A stretch of DNA of 64,000 bases from Burkholderiales bacterium (GTDB lineage Bacteria > Pseudomonadota > Gammaproteobacteria > Burkholderiales > Burkholderiaceae_C). The stretch is from positions 1-64,000 of the forward strand of contig CANGHK010000025.1 of assembly GCA_947453625.1 (NCBI GenBank), in the 5' to 3' direction. Both the position numbers and the translations under genes were made by a program. The notes beneath the pieces were generated by a model. That model worked only from the letters and a program-made list of their open reading frames with translations, did no database searches and was not told where the DNA came from. This document shows, piece after piece, positions 1 to 14,704 of the stretch. Position 1 is the stretch's first letter. The number at the start of each line of letters is the position of its first letter.

Positions 1-4679
<4,679 letters not shown>

Positions 4680-4708
<29 letters not shown>

Positions 4709-6302
4709 AGAGAGTCTCGACGGTGATCACCGCAACGCGCTGGTCCAGCGCGTATCGCTCGGTGTTGCGGCGTGCTTTGCCGCGCACGAAGAAGGGAATC
4801 TTGCGAAGCTCCTTCTCCGCATCGGGAGCCCAGGCAGCCGGTGTGACGGCAGCGGGCCTGTCTGGGTTGGGGTCAGGTCTTGCGGCCGGGGCCGCGAGTT
4901 CGACCGTCGCGGCGCTGGGCGCCGCCAGGGCGGCCGCAGGCAGCGCACTGACGACGGCGCCACCACCCAGGTGCGACGGAGCGGCGTCCTCGTGGAACTC
5001 GGCGTCGCCCTTGAACATGCCCAGCAGATGCTCTTCCAGCCCCATCATCAGCGGATGGACCCAGGTGTCGAACAGCACGTTGGCGCCTTCTATGCCCATC
5101 TGCGGCGAGTAGCGGGCCGGGAAATCCTGCACATGCACGGGGGCCGAGATCACCGCGCAGGGGATGCCCAGGCGCTTGGCGATATGGCGCTCCATCTGCG
5201 TGCCCAGCACCAGTTCGACCTGCAGTTCGGCGATATGGGCCTCGACCGCCAGGTAGTCGTCGGTGATCAGCGCCTCGACCCCGTACAGCTTGGCGGCCTC
5301 GCGCACCGGGCGGGCGAACTCACGGCTGTAGGTGCCCAGGCCGACGACGGTGAAGCCGAGTTCGGTCGCGGCCACCCGGGCCGCGGCCACCACATGGCTG
5401 GCGTCGCCGAAGACGAATACCCGCTTGCTGGTGAGATAGGTCGAGTCGACCGAGCGCGCATACCAGGGTGCGCGGGCGCCCAGCGCTTCGAGCCGGCCCA
5501 GCAGCGGCGCGGCGTCCAGCCCGGCCAGCCCAGCCACCTCGGCGATGAAGTCGCGCGTCGCGCCCATGCCTACGGGCATCACCGTGGTGTGCGGCTGGCC
5601 ATGGATGCGGCGCAGCCAGCCGGCGGCGGTCTCGGCCACCTCGGGGTAGAGCAGGACGTTGAAATCGGCCTCGCCCAGCCGCCGCAGGTCGGCCACGCTG
5701 GCCCCCATCGGCGCCACCACGTTGACCTCGACCCCCAGCTGGCCCAGCAGCCGGGTGATCTCGGTGACGTCGTCGCGGTGACGGAAGCCGAGCGCGGTGG
5801 CGCCCAGCAGGTTGCAGCGCGGCACTTGTCCGGCCGGGCGCGGCGGCCTGGCAGCGGCCGGCGCCGGGCAGAGCTTGCGCACCAGCTGGTAGAAGGTCTC
5901 GGACGCGCCCCAGTTCTCCTTGCGCTGGTAGGACGGCAGCTCCAACGCCACCACCGGCACCGGCAGGTCCAGCGCGCTGGCCAGGCCGCCGGGGTCGTCC
6001 TGGATCAGCTCGGCAGTGCAGGACGCGCCCACCAGCATCGCCGCCGGCTTGAAACGGGCATGGGCCTCGCGCACCGCGGTCTTGAACAGCTCGGCGGTGT
6101 CGCCGCCCAGGTCGCGCGCCTGGAAGGTGGTGTAGGTGACCGGCGGGCGCTTGTCGCTGCGCTGGATCATCGTGAACAGCAGGTCGGCGTAGGTGTCGCC
6201 CTGCGGCGCGTGCAGCACATAGTGCACGTCGGTCAGCGCGGTGGCGATGCGCATCGCGCCGACATGGGGCGGGCCTTCGTAGGTCCAGAGCGTGAGTTGC
6301 AT
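4680..6302 (-). CDS. bchB: BchB, catalytic subunit of dark protochlorophyllide reductase
   Basis: Forms the catalytic heterotetramer with BchN. The product is 540 aa, starting [17 protein letters not shown]. Asp36 (in HAPQGD), the unusual aspartate ligand of the NB cluster in the crystallised enzymes, is at exactly position 36, and Cys95 (in GASCTAEL) is also conserved. The motif RSVDS near residue 286 carries the aspartate that acts as proton donor in R. capsulatus BchB, displaced by about 12 residues by a proline/arginine-rich insertion around 145-160. An Ala/Pro-rich linker (about 425-475) precedes the C-terminal light-independent reductase domain ([15 protein letters not shown]). The gene is 17 bp after bchN and overlaps bchH by 29 nt. 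The reading frame continues open upstream, but that part is a shadow of bchN. Confidence 0.97.
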
Positions 6303-6319
6303 GGCGTCGGCCTCGGGTC

Positions 6320-8202
<1,883 letters not shown>

Positions 8203-8375
8203 GAAGGTCGTTAGCGATTCAAACCCCTATCAGTGTTTGCCCGCATTTGACTTGACGAGGGACAATGTACGACTCACAGTCGACCCCAACGAAGGGCTGA
8301 GCCTGCCTTGACCGGCACTGCGCGCAGCCCGCCATCACGCGGTGACCGCAGAGGGGCTCCGCCGAGGAGACAAAA

Positions 8376-9311
8376 GTGACCAGCGTGCAGCGAGAAGACC
8401 TCAGCGCCAGAGAATCGCCCACGCCGGAATGGTCACAGCAGCGTCGACCGACGGTTGATTGCTGGGAGGAAATGGCCTCGCTCGACGCCGGCGGGGGCCA
8501 TGCCGCCTGGGCCGCTCTGGCCAGCCAGCGACCGGCGGTCGAAGACCGGGTGTCACGGCTGGTTGATGCGATCGAGCGCGACATCATCCCGCGCCTGGTA
8601 CGGGCGCATGCGCACGCGCCGCAGCCCGCGGGGCCGGCCATCAAACCGGGGCTGGCCGAAGTCGCCACCTTCACCGCCCGGGTGATGGCGCGCGACGACG
8701 ACGCGATCCAGGCCCAGCTCGGCGCACTGCGCGCCAGCGGCGTCAGCGTCGAATCGATCTATGTCGACCTGCTGGCGCCCGCGGCAAGACACTTCGGCAC
8801 CTTGTGGGAAGATGATCGCTGCCACTTTGCCGATGTCACGGTGGGTCTCGGTCGGCTGCAACAGATAATGCGCGGCCTGAGCGCGGCCTTCGGCACCGAC
8901 ATCGATCCACCGGCCGGCGGCCGACGGGCCTTGCTGATGCCGGCGCCGGGTGAGCAGCACACCTTCGGACTGTCGATGGTGGCCGAATTCTTTGCGCGTG
9001 CCGGCTGGGAAGTGATCGGCGTGATGAATCCGATGTCGTCCCACCTCGAGGACAGGGTAAGAAGCGAATGGTTCGATCTGGTCGGCATCTCTGCCGGCAG
9101 CACCACCCGGCTGGACGACCTCAGCGCCTGCATCGCGGCAGTGCGCCAGCATTCGCACAACCGCGCGGTGGCCGTGATGGTGGGCGGACCGCTCTTCGTG
9201 GTGCATCCCGAACTGATCGAACGGATCGGGGCCGACGGGGTGGCCACCGACGGCCTGCAGGCACCGCGGCTGGCCGAACGCTTGCTCGGCAGGCGCGCCC
9301 AAGGCCTTTGA
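8376..9311 (+). CDS. aerR: AerR/PpaA-type cobalamin-binding regulator of photosynthesis genes
   Basis: Antirepressor that in Rhodobacter binds B12 and modulates CrtJ/PpsR in a light-dependent way. The product is 311 aa. An N-terminal four-helix cap region (about 95-170, with LWEDDRCHF) is followed by a Rossmann B12-binding domain (about 183-305, with GEQHTFGLSMVAEFF and VGISAGST). A GTG start at 8376 is chosen because AGGAGA lies 5-10 nt upstream; no ATG fits. It is 34 bp upstream of ppsR and divergent from bchF, the arrangement expected for a repressor-antirepressor pair. The symbol ppaA is used for the same family. Confidence 0.92.
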   Translation: MTSVQREDLSARESPTPEWSQQRRPTVDCWEEMASLDAGGGHAAWAALASQRPAVEDRVSRLVDAIERDIIPRLVRAHAHAPQPAGPAIKPGLAEVATFTARVMARDDDAIQAQLGALRASGVSVESIYVDLLAPAARHFGTLWEDDRCHFADVTVGLGRLQQIMRGLSAAFGTDIDPPAGGRRALLMPAPGEQHTFGLSMVAEFFARAGWEVIGVMNPMSSHLEDRVRSEWFDLVGISAGSTTRLDDLSACIAAVRQHSHNRAVAVMVGGPLFVVHPELIERIGADGVATDGLQAPRLAERLLGRRAQGL

Positions 9312-9345
9312 CCAGGCGGGTCGCCGCCGGTCAGGGTGGCAAGGC

Positions 9346-10821
9346 ATGAAGCCCAGGAAACCTGCGCGGGTGCCTTCCGCGGGTGAGTTCCAGCGTCCGG
9401 CCACCAGCCTGGCCGGGCTGGACGCTGGCGCCGTCGCCTCCCTGCTCAGCACCGCCGCCGACCTGACCCTGGTGCTGGACCCCGATGGCGTCGTGCTAGA
9501 CATGGCTTTCGGCGACGCCGCGCTGGCCGCCGAGATCGGTGACCGCTGGATAGGCCGGCGCTGGATAGATACCGTCAGCCCCGAAAGCCAATCCAAGGTC
9601 AGCGTGCTGCTGGCCGCCCCCGCGACCGGTGCGATGCGCTGGCGCCACATCAGCCACCAGGGCACCGACGGCAGCACGCTGGCGATGAGTTACGCTGCCC
9701 GCCCGATGGCTGCCAGCGGGCGTCACCCGGCGCGGGTGTTTGCCTTCGGGCGCGACCAGCGCTCGACGACCGCGCTGCAGCAGCGCCTGGTCGAAGCCCA
9801 GTTGTCGGTCGAGCGCGACTACGGCCGTTTCCGCCAGGCCGAACTGCGCTACCGCCACCTGTTCCAGATGGCCGGCGAGGCGGTGCTGGTGGTCGATGCC
9901 GGCACTGGCCGGGTGCTGGAAGCCAACCCGGCAGCGGCCACGATGATGGGTCTGCCAGCTGAAAAACTGGTGGGCCAGACCTTCCCGCTCGGACTCACGC
10001 CGCGCAGCACGGCGGTCGTGGCGAGCCTGCTCGCCACCGTGCGCCGCGCCGGCCGTGCCGAGGCGGTGATGGCCGAACTGGCCAGCGCCGAGAAGACCCC
10101 GGTCCGGACCGCGGTGCGGGTTTCGGCCACCTTGTTTCACCAGGACCAGGCCCACCTGCTGCTGGTGCGGCTGACGCTGGGCGGCAGCGGCCTGCCGCAG
10201 GCCCCGCTGGCGGCCGAGTCGGCGATGCTGCTGCAACTGGCCCAGGCCTCGCCCGATGGCCTGGTGGTAACCGATCTCGACGGCCAGGTGCTGGCCGCCA
10301 ACGCCGAATTCGTCAGCCTGTGCCAGATGACCAATGCCGACCAGATGCGCGGCCAGTCGCTGGACCGCTGGCTGGGCCGCAGCGGCGTCGACCTGGGCGT
10401 GCTGCTGTCCAACCTGCGCCAGCGCAGCGCGGTCAAGCTGTTCGCCACCACCCTGCGCGGCGAGTTCGGGGTCAGCACCGAAGTCGAGATCTCGGCCGCG
10501 ATGGTGACCCAGGCCGACCCGCCTGTGCTGGGCTTCACCATCCGCGACGTCGGCCGCCGTCTGCAGGCCGAGGCCGGCGCGATGCAGTCGCTGCCGCGCT
10601 CGGTCAACCAGCTCACCGAACTGGTCGGCCGGGTGCCGATGAAAGACATCGTCAGCGAGACCACCGACCTGATCGAGAAGCGTTGCATCGAGGCCGCACT
10701 CGAGCTCACCCGCGACAACCGCGCCTCGGCCGCCGAGATCCTGGGCCTGTCGCGCCAGAGCCTGTACGTCAAGCTGCGCCGCTTCGGCATGGGCGACCTC
10801 GGGCCCGGCGTCGAGAAATAG
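9346..10821 (+). CDS. ppsR: PpsR/CrtJ, PAS-domain Fis-type repressor of photosynthesis genes
   Basis: Redox-responsive transcription factor binding TGT-N12-ACA. The product is 491 aa: an N-terminal region with a PAS-like fold (about 25-130), a coiled linker, PAS1 (about 165-275), PAS2 (about 295-405), and a C-terminal Fis-type helix-turn-helix (about 440-485, RASAAEILGLSRQSLYVKL). Only two cysteines are present: Cys326 in PAS2, and Cys447 in KRCIEAALEL, the equivalent of the redox-active HTH cysteine of CrtJ. No cysteine is seen where the second CrtJ/PpsR cysteine (around 250) would be, so a classic intramolecular disulfide switch looks unlikely. The gene follows aerR and may be cotranscribed with it. 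Confidence 0.95.
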   Translation: MKPRKPARVPSAGEFQRPATSLAGLDAGAVASLLSTAADLTLVLDPDGVVLDMAFGDAALAAEIGDRWIGRRWIDTVSPESQSKVSVLLAAPATGAMRWRHISHQGTDGSTLAMSYAARPMAASGRHPARVFAFGRDQRSTTALQQRLVEAQLSVERDYGRFRQAELRYRHLFQMAGEAVLVVDAGTGRVLEANPAAATMMGLPAEKLVGQTFPLGLTPRSTAVVASLLATVRRAGRAEAVMAELASAEKTPVRTAVRVSATLFHQDQAHLLLVRLTLGGSGLPQAPLAAESAMLLQLAQASPDGLVVTDLDGQVLAANAEFVSLCQMTNADQMRGQSLDRWLGRSGVDLGVLLSNLRQRSAVKLFATTLRGEFGVSTEVEISAAMVTQADPPVLGFTIRDVGRRLQAEAGAMQSLPRSVNQLTELVGRVPMKDIVSETTDLIEKRCIEAALELTRDNRASAAEILGLSRQSLYVKLRRFGMGDLGPGVEK

Positions 10822-10851
10822 CGTCCGCAGCGCGCCACAGTGCGCGCATGG

Positions 10852-10893
10852 TGTAAACCTCTGTTGACACTTCAATGCGTCAGACCGAAGAAT
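10852..10893 (+). promoter_or_regulatory. bchG promoter with perfect PpsR/CrtJ operator
   Basis: TGTAAA-N6-TTGACA at 10852-10869 matches the PpsR/CrtJ consensus TGT-N12-ACA perfectly. Its right half is a consensus -35 TTGACA (10864-10869). An AAGAAT -10 candidate (10888-10893) lies 18 bp downstream. The predicted +1 is about 10900, the ATG of bchG. The promoter is in the 78-bp gap between ppsR and bchG and should make bchG-bch2-bchP independently repressible. Confidence 0.75.
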
Positions 10894-10899
10894 AGACGC

Positions 10900-11781
10900 A
10901 TGCCAAGACCTGCGCTGTCGACCGTCGCGGAGCTGCTCAAGCCGATCACCTGGTTCCCGCCGATGTGGGCTTTCGGCTGTGGCGTGGTGGCCGCGGGCGC
11001 CCCGATGACCGGGCGCTGGGGCCTGCTGCTGGTCGGGGTGCTGCTGGCCGGGCCGCTGGTCTGCGCGTCCAGCCAGGCCGTCAACGACTGGTTCGACCGC
11101 CATGTCGACGCCATCAACGAGCCGCAGCGGCCGATTCCGTCGGGCCGGATGCCGGGTAATTGGGGCCTGTACATCGCCGTGCTCTGGACCCTGCTGTCGC
11201 TGGCGGTGGCCACCCTGCTCGGCCCGGTCGGCTTCGCGGCCGCGGTGGCCGGCCTGCTGCTGGCCTGGGCCTACAGCGCGCCGCCGCTGCGTCTCAAGCG
11301 CAACGGCTGGTGGGGCAACGCCGCCTGCTCGCTGAGCTACGAAGGCCTGGCCTGGGTCACCGGCGCGGCGGTGATGGCCGGTGGCGCGCTGCCCGACAGC
11401 CGGTCGCTGGCGCTGGCGCTGCTCTACAGCACAGGCGCCCACGGCATCATGACGCTGAACGATTTCAAGGCCATCGAGGGCGACCGCCAGATGGGTATCA
11501 ACTCGCTGCCGGTGCTGCTCGGGGTACGCGGCGCGGCGCGCACCGCCTGCGCGATGATGGCGCTGCCGCAGGCGGTGGTGGCGCTGCTGCTCAGCCAATG
11601 GGGGGCGCCGCTGCATGCGCTGGGCGTGGCCGGACTGCTGGCGGTGCAGGCGCTGCTGATGGCGCGCTTCCTGGCCGCGCCGCGCGAGCGCGCCACCTGG
11701 TACAGCGCGCTGGGCGTCAACTTCTTCGTCATCGGCATGCTGGTCAGCGCCTTCGCGCTGCGCTCGGCAGGCGGGCAGTGA
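10900..11781 (+). CDS. bchG: BchG, bacteriochlorophyll synthase (geranylgeranyl/phytyl transferase)
   Basis: UbiA-family prenyltransferase that esterifies bacteriochlorophyllide a. The product is 293 aa from ATG 10900 (MPRPALSTVAELLKPITWFP). The prenyl-diphosphate Asp-rich motifs are visible: NDWFDRHVDAINEPQRPIPSG near residues 60-80 and NDFKAIEGD near 185-195. Hydrophobic segments occur throughout. An upstream in-frame ATG at 10840 is rejected because it would place the PpsR operator inside the gene. The stop TGA overlaps the bch2 ATG (11781), giving coupled translation. The gene order bchG-bch2-bchP is the same as in Rhodobacter. Confidence 0.96.
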   Translation: MPRPALSTVAELLKPITWFPPMWAFGCGVVAAGAPMTGRWGLLLVGVLLAGPLVCASSQAVNDWFDRHVDAINEPQRPIPSGRMPGNWGLYIAVLWTLLSLAVATLLGPVGFAAAVAGLLLAWAYSAPPLRLKRNGWWGNAACSLSYEGLAWVTGAAVMAGGALPDSRSLALALLYSTGAHGIMTLNDFKAIEGDRQMGINSLPVLLGVRGAARTACAMMALPQAVVALLLSQWGAPLHALGVAGLLAVQALLMARFLAAPRERATWYSALGVNFFVIGMLVSAFALRSAGGQ

Positions 11782-13169
11782 TGGCCGCGAGCGGCCATTT
11801 CGGCGCGTTGCAGATCGTCAGGCTGGGGCTGGTTCAGGCCTGCCTGGGCGCGGTGGTCGTCACCACCACCTCGATCCTGAACCGCGTGATGGTGGTCGAA
11901 CTGGCGCTGCCCGCGCTGCTGCCGGGCGCGCTGGTGGCGCTGCATTACCTGGTGCAACTGACCCGGCCGCGCTGGGGCCACGGCTCGGACGGCGGCAGCC
12001 GCCGCACCCCGTGGATCGCCGGCGGGATGGGCGTGCTGGCCGTTGGCGGCTGGCTGGCAGCGCTGGCCACGGCCTGGATGGGCAGCCGCCCGGCCGCCGG
12101 CATCGCGCTGGCGATCGCGGCCTTCGTGCTGATCGGTCTGGGCGTGGGCGCGGCCGGCACCTCGCTGCTGGTGCTGCTGGCGCGCCGGGTGGCCGCGCCG
12201 CAGCGCGCAGCGGCGGCCACCACGGTCTGGCTGATGATGATCATGGGCTTTGCCGTCACGGCCGGCATCAGCGGCAAGCTGCTCGACCCCTACTCGCCCG
12301 AGCGCCTGCTGTCGGTCTCCGGCGGGGTCTGCGCCGTGGCGCTGCTCCTGGCCTGGACGGCGCTGTGGCGGCTGGAAACCCCGGAGACGCCGGAAGCGCC
12401 GGCCGGTGCCGACGACCGACCGGCCTCAACCGCCCCCCGGCCGGACTTCCGCGCCGCGCTGGCCCAGGTCTGGGCCGAGCCCGACGCCAGGCGCTTCACG
12501 GTCTTCGTCTTCGTCTCGATGCTGGCCTACAGCGCGCAGGACCTGATCCTGGAACCCTTTGCCGGCACGGTGCACGGCTACACGCCGGGACAGTCCACCC
12601 AGTTGTCGGGCGTCCAGCATGGCGGCGTGCTGGTGGGCATGCTGCTGGCCGCGTTCGCGGGCCGGCGCCTGGCCGGACGCGCCACCGGCTCGCTGCGCGC
12701 ATGGACGGTGGGCGGCTGCATCGCCTCGGCCTTGGCGATGGCCGGCCTGGTGGGCGCCGGTCTGGTCGGCCCGGCCTGGCCGTTCCAGGCCAACGTGCTG
12801 CTGGTGGGCGTGGCCAACGGCGCGTTCTCGATCGCCGCGATCGGCTCGATGATGGCGCTGGCCGGCCATGGCGCCAGCGGACGCGAAGGCCTGCGCATGG
12901 GGCTGTGGGGCGCGGCGCAGGCGGTCGCCTTCGGTGTGGGCGGCTTGGCGGGCGCGGTGGCCAGCGACATCGCGCGCCAGCTGATCGCCAAGCCCGGCGT
13001 TGCCTATGCTGCGGTATTCGCAGTCGAGGGGCTGATGTTCCTGGTGGCCGCCTGGCTGGCCTGGCAGGTGGCCGTGCCGGCCCCGGCCGCAGATTCTGAA
13101 ACGACCCGCGCGCGCGACAGCGGCGCACCCCGGCAGGCGCCGGGCACGACCTTGGGAGCAGCGACATGA
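11781..13169 (+). CDS. bch2: Bch2, BCD/PucC-family major facilitator (putative (bacterio)chlorophyll delivery)
   Basis: Integral membrane protein of 462 aa with about 12 hydrophobic segments and an acidic/proline cytoplasmic loop in the middle (about residues 200-230). It belongs to the BCD branch of the MFS together with PucC and LhaA, proteins thought to help deliver pigment to antenna or reaction centres. Family assignment rests on the sequence (LVQACLGAVVVTTTSILNRV near the N-terminus) and on position between bchG and bchP, equivalent to orf428 of R. capsulatus. Start ATG 11781 overlaps the bchG stop; the stop overlaps bchP as ATGA. The substrate is not established. Confidence 0.9.
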   Translation: MAASGHFGALQIVRLGLVQACLGAVVVTTTSILNRVMVVELALPALLPGALVALHYLVQLTRPRWGHGSDGGSRRTPWIAGGMGVLAVGGWLAALATAWMGSRPAAGIALAIAAFVLIGLGVGAAGTSLLVLLARRVAAPQRAAAATTVWLMMIMGFAVTAGISGKLLDPYSPERLLSVSGGVCAVALLLAWTALWRLETPETPEAPAGADDRPASTAPRPDFRAALAQVWAEPDARRFTVFVFVSMLAYSAQDLILEPFAGTVHGYTPGQSTQLSGVQHGGVLVGMLLAAFAGRRLAGRATGSLRAWTVGGCIASALAMAGLVGAGLVGPAWPFQANVLLVGVANGAFSIAAIGSMMALAGHGASGREGLRMGLWGAAQAVAFGVGGLAGAVASDIARQLIAKPGVAYAAVFAVEGLMFLVAAWLAWQVAVPAPAADSETTRARDSGAPRQAPGTTLGAAT

Positions 13170-14359
13170 GCCAGACGATGGACAGTTTCGACGCCGTGGT
13201 GGTGGGGGGTGGCCCGGCCGGCGCCACCGCCGCCGACACCCTGGCACGCCAGGGCCGCCGGGTGCTGCTGCTCGACCGCGCCGGCCGCATCAAGCCCTGT
13301 GGCGGCGCGATCCCGCCCCGGCTGATCCGCGATTTCGGGATTCCCGATGCGCTGCTGGTGGCCAAGGCCAGCTCGGCGCGCATGGTCTCGCCCAAGGATG
13401 TGCGGGTCGACATCGCTATCGAGGGCGGCTTCGTCGGGATGGTCGACCGCGAGCACTTCGACGAGTGGCTGCGCGAGCGCGCCGCCCGCCATGGCGCCGA
13501 GCGCCGCAACGGCTGCTTCGAGCGCATCGAACATGCGTCCGACGGCGGGACGCTGCTGCGCTACCGCGACGCGTCGGGCGCCGCCTCGGTGACGGTGCGC
13601 ACCCGGGCCGTGATCGGCGCCGACGGTGCGCGCTCGCTGGTCGCGCAGCAGAGCATCCCCGAGGCGCAGAGCCGGTCCAGCGTGTTCGCCTACCACGAGA
13701 TCATCGCCCTGCCCGAGATCCCGCCGGCCGGTTACGACGCCAGCCGCTGCGACGTGGTCTACCGCGGCACGCTGTCGCCCGATTTCTACGGCTGGGTCTT
13801 CCCGCATGGCAAGACGCTGTCGATAGGCACGGGCAGCGCCGACAAGGGCTTTTCGCAGCGCGGCGCCGTGGCCGGCTTGCGCGCTGCCGTTGGGCTGGCC
13901 GGCGCGCGAACCATCCGCCGCGAGGGCGCGCCGCTGCCGATGCGCCCGCTGCCGCGCTGGGACAACGGCCGCGACGTGGTGCTGGCCGGTGACGCCGCCG
14001 GCGTGGTGGCGCCGGCCTCGGGCGAGGGCATCTACTACGCGATGGTCAGCGGCCAGCATGCGGCGCAGGCGGTCGAGGCGCTGCTGGCCGGCGCCGCGCC
14101 GCGCTGCCTGAAACAGGCGCGCAAGCAGTTCATGCGCGAGCATGGCCGGGTCTTCCTGGTGCTGGGCATCCTGCAGCGTTTCTGGTACTCCAGCGACAAA
14201 CGGCGCGAGCGCTTTGTCAGCATCTGCCGCGACAAGGACGTCCAGCAGCTCACCTTCGACGCCTACATGAACAAGCGCCTGGTGCGCAGCAAGCCGCTGG
14301 CCCATGTGCGCATCTTCTTCAAGGACATGGCGCACCTGCTCGGGCTGGCGCGGGTTTGA
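13166..14359 (+). CDS. bchP: BchP, geranylgeranyl-bacteriochlorophyll reductase
   Basis: FAD-dependent enzyme that reduces the geranylgeranyl tail to phytyl. The product is 397 aa with an N-terminal dinucleotide fold (AVVVGGGPAGATAA, residues about 10-23), the family signature IKPCGGAIPP near 43-52, and the second FAD motif DVVLAGDAAGVVAPASGEG near 270-288. The start overlaps the bch2 stop. The stop TGA overlaps a TTG start of the next ORF. It is the last recognised pigment gene of the bchG operon. Confidence 0.96.
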   Translation: MSQTMDSFDAVVVGGGPAGATAADTLARQGRRVLLLDRAGRIKPCGGAIPPRLIRDFGIPDALLVAKASSARMVSPKDVRVDIAIEGGFVGMVDREHFDEWLRERAARHGAERRNGCFERIEHASDGGTLLRYRDASGAASVTVRTRAVIGADGARSLVAQQSIPEAQSRSSVFAYHEIIALPEIPPAGYDASRCDVVYRGTLSPDFYGWVFPHGKTLSIGTGSADKGFSQRGAVAGLRAAVGLAGARTIRREGAPLPMRPLPRWDNGRDVVLAGDAAGVVAPASGEGIYYAMVSGQHAAQAVEALLAGAAPRCLKQARKQFMREHGRVFLVLGILQRFWYSSDKRRERFVSICRDKDVQQLTFDAYMNKRLVRSKPLAHVRIFFKDMAHLLGLARV

Positions 14360-14667
14360 ACGCGCCCACCCCAGCGTTCATCGACGCGCTGACCGACGCG
14401 GCGCTGGCCGCGGTGGCCGACGGCCGCCTGCTCGACCTGGTGATCGCCGTGCTGCTGCTGGAGATCGCCGCCCTGCTGGCCTGGCATTGGCGCACCGGCC
14501 GCGGCCTGGCGCCGCGCGCCCTGCTGCCCAACCTGCTGGCCGGCCTGTGCCTGATGCTCGGGCTGCGCGCGGTGCAGGCCGGCGGGCATGGCGCCTGGCT
14601 GGTCGCCGCGCTAGCGGCCTCAGGGCTGGCCCACTTGGTCGACATGCGCCAGCGCTGGCGCGGCTGA
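14356..14667 (+). CDS. Small membrane protein coupled to bchP, function unknown
   Basis: An ORF of 103 aa starting with TTG (14356) that overlaps the bchP stop in TTGA. The sequence has three hydrophobic stretches (about 25-42, 53-72, 78-93) and short basic loops, so a small inner-membrane protein is likely. No named domain is recognised. In R. capsulatus the gene after bchP is idi; this product does not resemble isopentenyl-diphosphate isomerase. Translational coupling suggests a role next to BchP or in pigment delivery, but that is inference. Confidence 0.7.
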   Translation: MNAPTPAFIDALTDAALAAVADGRLLDLVIAVLLLEIAALLAWHWRTGRGLAPRALLPNLLAGLCLMLGLRAVQAGGHGAWLVAALAASGLAHLVDMRQRWRG

Positions 14668-14704
14668 CCGGCCGCACCGCGCGGCGCCACGCTCAAGGCC
14701 GGTC
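14666..14704. repeat. Inverted repeat between convergent stops (possible bidirectional terminator)
   Basis: GACCGGCC (14666-14673) and its exact complement GGCCGGTC (14697-14704) flank 23 bp between the convergent 103-aa ORF and acyl-CoA synthetase gene. There is no T-run on either side, so an intrinsic terminator is only a possibility. Confidence 0.35.

Noticed and set aside
11160-11780. Open frame upstream of bch2
   Set aside because: It is an alternative frame of bchG; Bch2 starts at 11781.
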